Shown here in pieces: positions 4,646 to 8,088 of a DNA stretch of 8,088 bases. The notes beneath the pieces were generated by a model. That model was not told the DNA's origin. It worked only from the letters and a program-made list of their open reading frames with translations, and searched no databases. A program made the position numbers and the translations under genes. The first letter of the stretch is position 1. Every line of letters begins with the position of its first letter. The DNA is from an uncultured Candidatus Melainabacteria bacterium (GTDB lineage: Bacteria; Cyanobacteriota; Vampirovibrionia; Gastranaerophilales; Gastranaerophilaceae), in the NCBI GenBank assembly GCA_946186335.1, contig CAMHMW010000078.1, forward strand, positions 1-8,088. The letters run 5' to 3'.

Positions 4646-7600
4646 TTGAGATATTTGGATGTAAAAAAAGATACAATTAAGAGTGTAAAAAATACCAAAC
4701 TCCGCACTAAAAAATCAGCCCAAGAGGATAGAAGCCCCATAAAACTTTTATCAATGGCAGCCATAATCGGTTTGGCACTTTGTGGTGCTCAGGCTCAGGC
4801 AAATGATGAAGAAATGATGTCCTTGTCCTTACAAGGTGGTGAAAAGAATTTAATAATAAACAATAGCGAATACGATACGTCCACACTGGTTGAAAAGACC
4901 ACTAGCCGAATAGTTTTAAACGGCACAGATACATCAAACCCCGTAGCGCCAAAACACATTGTTTTGAGCGAATTTGAAGTGGCACAGGGAGTCAAAGATT
5001 CAAATGATGACACCCTGACTCTTAGCGGAAGAAAAGCAAAATTCCGAAAGAAAAAAGGCGATACCGACACTGGCACCGATAATTATACCCTTGCCCTCGG
5101 AGAGGGTATAATGGAAGATTCTTCGGGTAAAAATTTGCGTCATTCAGAGGGCGAAGCCCGTGGAATCTCAAAATTTTACCCTCTGAATGACGGACTACGC
5201 AGAGGTATCCTCACCGGTGCGGCGGCGACGCTGGATGAAGTCAAAACCACTTCAACAAACTACCTTAGCGGCACACACGAAAAATATACCCTGCGCACAT
5301 CAACAAACGGTGATGCAAACGAAAAGACCATTGTAATCAACGGTACAACTTATTACTACACCCCAAACGAGTCAACAGATGCGCTGAATTCTGCACTTGT
5401 GAACCTTGCAAATACCGGTTCTGCGGCACTAATGGCAGGTACAAGTACGGATTACGTATTCTATGACGGAACAACATACTGGACTTATGACACGGCGAAA
5501 TTGCCCGTTTCAGCGTGGACTCCGACAGCAGGCACAAGTTCGGACAACGAATACATAACCTACACAATTGGCACAGGCGGAGCATTAACACCTAGTTATC
5601 ACAAGATTTCACTCAAAAATACCGATACAATCACTTGGGTTGATGCGGGAGATACAGAACCATCCGGTTACGAGTGGACAAGCATCACTGTCCCAGGGTC
5701 AAAAGTAACCCTCAGCAGTGATAATAAGACAGTAACCGGTGCTATCCGTATGAAAATGTCCCACAATGGAGAAACTCCGACTGATTGGAACAGGTATTTC
5801 ACTTATACTTACAACGTACCCACAAGCTACACTTATACAAACTCGAGAATAAACGACACCATATCGGATGATGGTTCTAACGTTCGCAATAAAGCATTCA
5901 GATATTATTATACAAATACGCGCGGCGATGCCCTCGGTGGCGCTATTTATAATACTAAAGACAAGTCCGGAGTCGACATTTTATCCGATTTTATACTTTG
6001 CGGTGTTTATGATTATGATGGTCGTTACTCAGAAGCAGGTGGTGCTATCTATAACTCTGGCAAATTGGGTAATATTCAGGGTAATTTCTTTGGCAACGAT
6101 GGACTCGCAGGTGGGGCGATTTATAACTCCGGCACAATAAAATCTGTAACGGGTGATTTTATTGCTAATAGCGCACAACGAGGCGCTGCAATCTATAATA
6201 TTGGTACAATCGGTAATATCACAGGCAATTTCATTGGTAATGACAGTGGTACGATATATAACTATACAACATCAGGTACAAAAAGTATCGATTCCATTAC
6301 CGGTGATTTTATTGGTAACTCTTCTGGCGGAAACAGAAACGGTACTATATATAACTATGCTTATGTTAATGACTCCAGCACAGCAAATGCAACCATCCGC
6401 AGTATAGTTGGTGACTTTATAGGTAACTATGCATATGGGGATAGCAGTACAATATATAACAGTTCACAAGCAGAAAGTAACATTACAGGTACCGCAAATG
6501 CAACAATTAATTCAATTGTAGGGAATTTTATCGGTAACTCTGCTAAAAATGGCGGGGCGATTTACAACGTAGCCATTGCTGCAAACACTAAACCCGGCAC
6601 CGCAAATGTGACAATTGGTTCTATTGTGGGAGATTTTACCGGTAACTCTGCTGCCAACTACGGTGGTGCGATTTATATTAATGAAATAGGTTCAAAAAAT
6701 AAAAATGCTGTGATTAACAGTATCGTAGGAAATTTTACCAATAACAGAGCAACTATTAGTGGCGGTGCGATTTATAAAGGCGGCGGTAAAATAAATTATA
6801 TTAAAGGGAATTTCATAGACAACAGTATATTAACAGATGGTCAATCATACAAGGGTGGCGGTGCGATTTACCTCGGCAACAATATAGGTACAATAGAAGG
6901 TGATTTTATCGGCAACTATGTAACTACATCTTCAACATCAACATCTAACTATGCACAAGGCGGAGCGTTTTATAATTATTCCGCATCAATAACGGATATC
7001 ACAAATTCAAATTTCATAAAAAACTACACTCAAACTAATAGCGGAACTGCTCAAGGTGGAGCATTTTACAATAATGCCGCAACAATATCAAATATAACCA
7101 ATACCAATTTCTTAAATAACTATGTTCAAACTGATGCAGGAACTGCTCAGGGCGGTGCGATTTGGACTAACAGTAATATGACCTTAACAGCTGACGGTTC
7201 TATTGATGGAAACGACGGTACTTCAACCATCAGCGGAAACTGGATTTCATCAGACGGCGGTACAACCAAAAATTATGAGGCAATTTATGTTGATTACTCA
7301 AATACAACTTTCACCTTTAATGCCGTTAATAACGGTAAATTCGTCATAAACGACTACATCAACGGTGCAAGCGGCTACACCGTAAATTTAACAGGTGACA
7401 GCACAGGTACAATAGGTTTATTTAACGATATTAAGAATGGTAATGTCACAGCTGATACCGTTACGGTTGATTTTATAAACGGTGATATCCATAATTATGT
7501 AATAGATAACAACTTGACCATTTCAAGCGCTATCAAAAACGCAATTGATGTTGACATTATAGGTACGGATGCGGACAAATTTACGGTAAGCGGCACTACA

Positions 7601-8088
7601 ACCGCAGGGGCTGGCAGTATATTAATCAATGCTATCAACCTCACAACAGGTACCGGCGATGATAAAGTTATTGTTAACCTGACAGGAAATTCAACCCTCA
7701 AAACCGCATACACTCTGTCAGATAGTATCTTATCCAGCATTACAAGAGCGGCAGGGGTTGATTATACGGTTTACACAGTCAGGTACGACAGTTCAACAGG
7801 TAACTTGATATTCAATGGCGGACCGGAATTGTTTGACACAACGCTTGATACAATCTATGGCACAAGCACAAATTATCTTGCAAACGAACACGAAAAATAT
7901 ACGCTTGCAACAGAACAGGGTGATAACACAGATTTTGTTGTAATTAACGGCACAACATATTATTTCACTCCGGCAGAAACCGGAACAGATGCCGCAGCGA
8001 AAAACAAAGCACTTGTTAATTTGGCACATACCGGCATGGCGGCTTTGAAAGAAGGTACAAGCAGCGACTACGTATTCTATGACGGTAC
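4646..8088 (+). CDS. Giant secreted beta-helix repeat protein, Pmp/autotransporter-like (3' end missing)
   Basis: A single open frame of 1147 codons runs off the right edge. The frame opens after a stop at 4607 and has no ATG before 4754. I chose TTG 4646 because AAGGA (4633-4637) lies 8 bases upstream; TTG 4655 and ATG 4754 are alternatives. Numbering from 4646, a long signal peptide has a basic n-region (7-35), a hydrophobic core near 33-47 and a likely cut after AQA at 52. A palindrome-bearing insert lies near 146-183, and an ~82-residue module at 195-276. A beta-helix array (about 431-841) carries 14 GGAIY-type and 12 FxxN motifs (FIGN, FTGN, FIKN), the signature style of chlamydial Pmp passengers. 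A GTGDDKV loop resembles an RTX turn. The module repeats at 1066. Probably a surface adhesin or passenger; no anchor is visible. Confidence 0.85.
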   Translation, partial: MRYLDVKKDTIKSVKNTKLRTKKSAQEDRSPIKLLSMAAIIGLALCGAQAQANDEEMMSLSLQGGEKNLIINNSEYDTSTLVEKTTSRIVLNGTDTSNPVAPKHIVLSEFEVAQGVKDSNDDTLTLSGRKAKFRKKKGDTDTGTDNYTLALGEGIMEDSSGKNLRHSEGEARGISKFYPLNDGLRRGILTGAAATLDEVKTTSTNYLSGTHEKYTLRTSTNGDANEKTIVINGTTYYYTPNESTDALNSALVNLANTGSAALMAGTSTDYVFYDGTTYWTYDTAKLPVSAWTPTAGTSSDNEYITYTIGTGGALTPSYHKISLKNTDTITWVDAGDTEPSGYEWTSITVPGSKVTLSSDNKTVTGAIRMKMSHNGETPTDWNRYFTYTYNVPTSYTYTNSRINDTISDDGSNVRNKAFRYYYTNTRGDALGGAIYNTKDKSGVDILSDFILCGVYDYDGRYSEAGGAIYNSGKLGNIQGNFFGNDGLAGGAIYNSGTIKSVTGDFIANSAQRGAAIYNIGTIGNITGNFIGNDSGTIYNYTTSGTKSIDSITGDFIGNSSGGNRNGTIYNYAYVNDSSTANATIRSIVGDFIGNYAYGDSSTIYNSSQAESNITGTANATINSIVGNFIGNSAKNGGAIYNVAIAANTKPGTANVTIGSIVGDFTGNSAANYGGAIYINEIGSKNKNAVINSIVGNFTNNRATISGGAIYKGGGKINYIKGNFIDNSILTDGQSYKGGGAIYLGNNIGTIEGDFIGNYVTTSSTSTSNYAQGGAFYNYSASITDITNSNFIKNYTQTNSGTAQGGAFYNNAATISNITNTNFLNNYVQTDAGTAQGGAIWTNSNMTLTADGSIDGNDGTSTISGNWISSDGGTTKNYEAIYVDYSNTTFTFNAVNNGKFVINDYINGASGYTVNLTGDSTGTIGLFNDIKNGNVTADTVTVDFINGDIHNYVIDNNLTISSAIKNAIDVDIIGTDADKFTVSGTTTAGAGSILINAINLTTGTGDDKVIVNLTGNSTLKTAYTLSDSILSSITRAAGVDYTVYTVRYDSSTGNLIFNGGPELFDTTLDTIYGTSTNYLANEHEKYTLATEQGDNTDFVVINGTTYYFTPAETGTDAAAKNKALVNLAHTGMAALKEGTSSDYVFYDG
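5082..5112. repeat. In-frame palindrome A
   Basis: ATTATACCCT (5082-5091) and AGGGTATAAT (5103-5112) are a perfect 10-bp inverted repeat around 11 bases. The loop itself contributes to a smaller CCCTC/GAGGG pairing. It lies inside the coding frame of the giant gene (residues Asn-Tyr-Thr-Leu to Gly-Ile-Met), just before palindrome B. Confidence 0.7.
5138..5192. repeat. In-frame palindrome B, dispersed-repeat-like
   Basis: CGTCATTCAGAGGG (5138-5151) and CCCTCTGAATGACG (5179-5192) are a perfect 14-bp inverted repeat with a 27-base loop. The left arm continues into CGAAGCCCGTGGAATCTC. The whole resembles the GTCATTC-GAG-CGAAG-GAATCTC intergenic palindromes scattered through many bacterial genomes. 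Upstream, AGATTCTTCGGG (5116-5127) matches the complement of CCCGTGGAATCT (5157-5168) at 10 of 12 positions, which offers a competing fold. The element is read through in frame and encodes a charged stretch (LRHSEGEARG...) unlike its Thr/Ser/Asn-rich surroundings. Confidence 0.75.
5228..5472 (+). repeat. ~82-residue module, copy 1
   Basis: The encoded module begins TLDEVKTTSTNYL and passes HEKYTL, VINGTTYYYTP and ALVNLANTGSAAL to TDYVFYDGT. It recurs at 7841 with the same order of motifs and one residue length difference. It contains alternating strand-like segments. Its function is unknown; it may be a capping or inter-helix domain. Confidence 0.85.
5936..7168 (+). repeat. Array of GGAIY/FxxN beta-helix repeats
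   Basis: Fourteen GGAIY-type motifs occur in succession, the usual unit being GGAIYN-x-G-x-I-x-x-I-x-GDFIGN. Units 4-7 have lost one or both glycines (GAAIY, SGTIY, NGTIY, SSTIY). Units 6-9 share an extra TANATI-type insert, and units 12-14 share NYxQTxxGTAQGGA, which points to recent duplication of sub-blocks. Such coils usually stack into a right-handed parallel beta-helix. Confidence 0.85.
7841..8088 (+). repeat. ~82-residue module, copy 2 (at window edge)
   Basis: The encoded module starts TLDTIYGTSTNYL, then HEKYTL, VVINGTTYYFTP, ALVNLAHTGMAAL and SDYVFYDGT, matching copy 1 throughout. DNA is also close, for example TACGTATTCTATGACGG in both. The window ends inside or just after it, so further modules and another helix array may follow. 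Confidence 0.85.

Noticed and set aside
4621..4680. 19-codon ORF as a regulatory leader peptide
   Set aside because: Its ribosome site is weak and poorly spaced, it has no run of regulatory codons, and no attenuator hairpin follows.
4750..4800. Lipoprotein signal (LALCG) in the giant protein
   Set aside because: The residue before Cys is Leu rather than Gly, Ala or Ser, while a good AQA signal peptidase I site follows four residues later.
4795..5591. Minus-strand ORFs of 93 and 84 codons opposite the giant gene
   Set aside because: Low-complexity antisense translations without ribosome sites; the plus-strand frame is clearly the coding one.
5868..6407. Two plus-strand ORFs of 90 and 84 codons in another frame
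   Set aside because: They are shadows of the repeat array, whose regular motif spacing keeps alternative frames open.

Overview
The window looks like chromosomal DNA from an AT-rich, double-membraned (Gram-negative type) bacterium. Support for that is a protein with a TonB-like C-terminal domain and a large secreted repeat protein that resembles autotransporter passenger domains. The overall style (low GC, small orphan proteins, long surface repeat proteins) fits gut Gastranaerophilales/Melainabacteria. This assignment rests on general resemblance only, and nothing here proves the lineage.

Left part (1-3849). A minus-strand gene runs off the left edge. It is divergent from a small plus-strand orphan gene (405-755). 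That gene is convergent with a compact three-gene minus-strand operon read from about 3814 down to 752. The operon encodes an anchored von Willebrand A (VWA) protein with an intact MIDAS motif, an 8-helix membrane protein with a degenerate FHA-like N-terminal domain, and an anchored protein with a TonB-like C-terminal domain. Spacing is 3 and 6 bp between genes, with Shine-Dalgarno sequences overlapping the preceding stop codons. This suggests one co-produced envelope complex of unknown function. The operon and the small gene share their final TTAA, so no terminator fits between them.

Middle (3815-4645). A non-coding stretch holds two GC-rich REP-like hairpins, then a tRNA-Gln(UUG) gene with its own near-consensus promoter and intrinsic terminator. 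About 180 bp downstream lies a second copy of the tRNA 3' end plus terminator. The 130 bp between the two copies contains a strong hairpin and no credible gene. An AT-rich leader follows, with a near-perfect sigma70-type promoter (TTGAAA-N17-TATAAT with an extended -10).

Right part (4646-8088). One very long plus-strand open frame runs off the right edge. It encodes a secreted protein with an unusually long signal peptide, an N-terminal region interrupted by in-frame palindromic DNA, an ~82-residue module, a parallel beta-helix-type array of 14 GGAIY-like and 12 FxxN motifs (the style of chlamydial Pmp proteins), and a second copy of the ~82-residue module at the window edge. It is probably a surface-exposed adhesin or passenger protein. 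Any translocator or anchor domain would lie beyond the window.

The items most worth a second look are the VWA/FHA-like/TonB-like operon, the in-frame palindromic element, the duplicated tRNA tail and the apparently ATG-less start of the giant gene.
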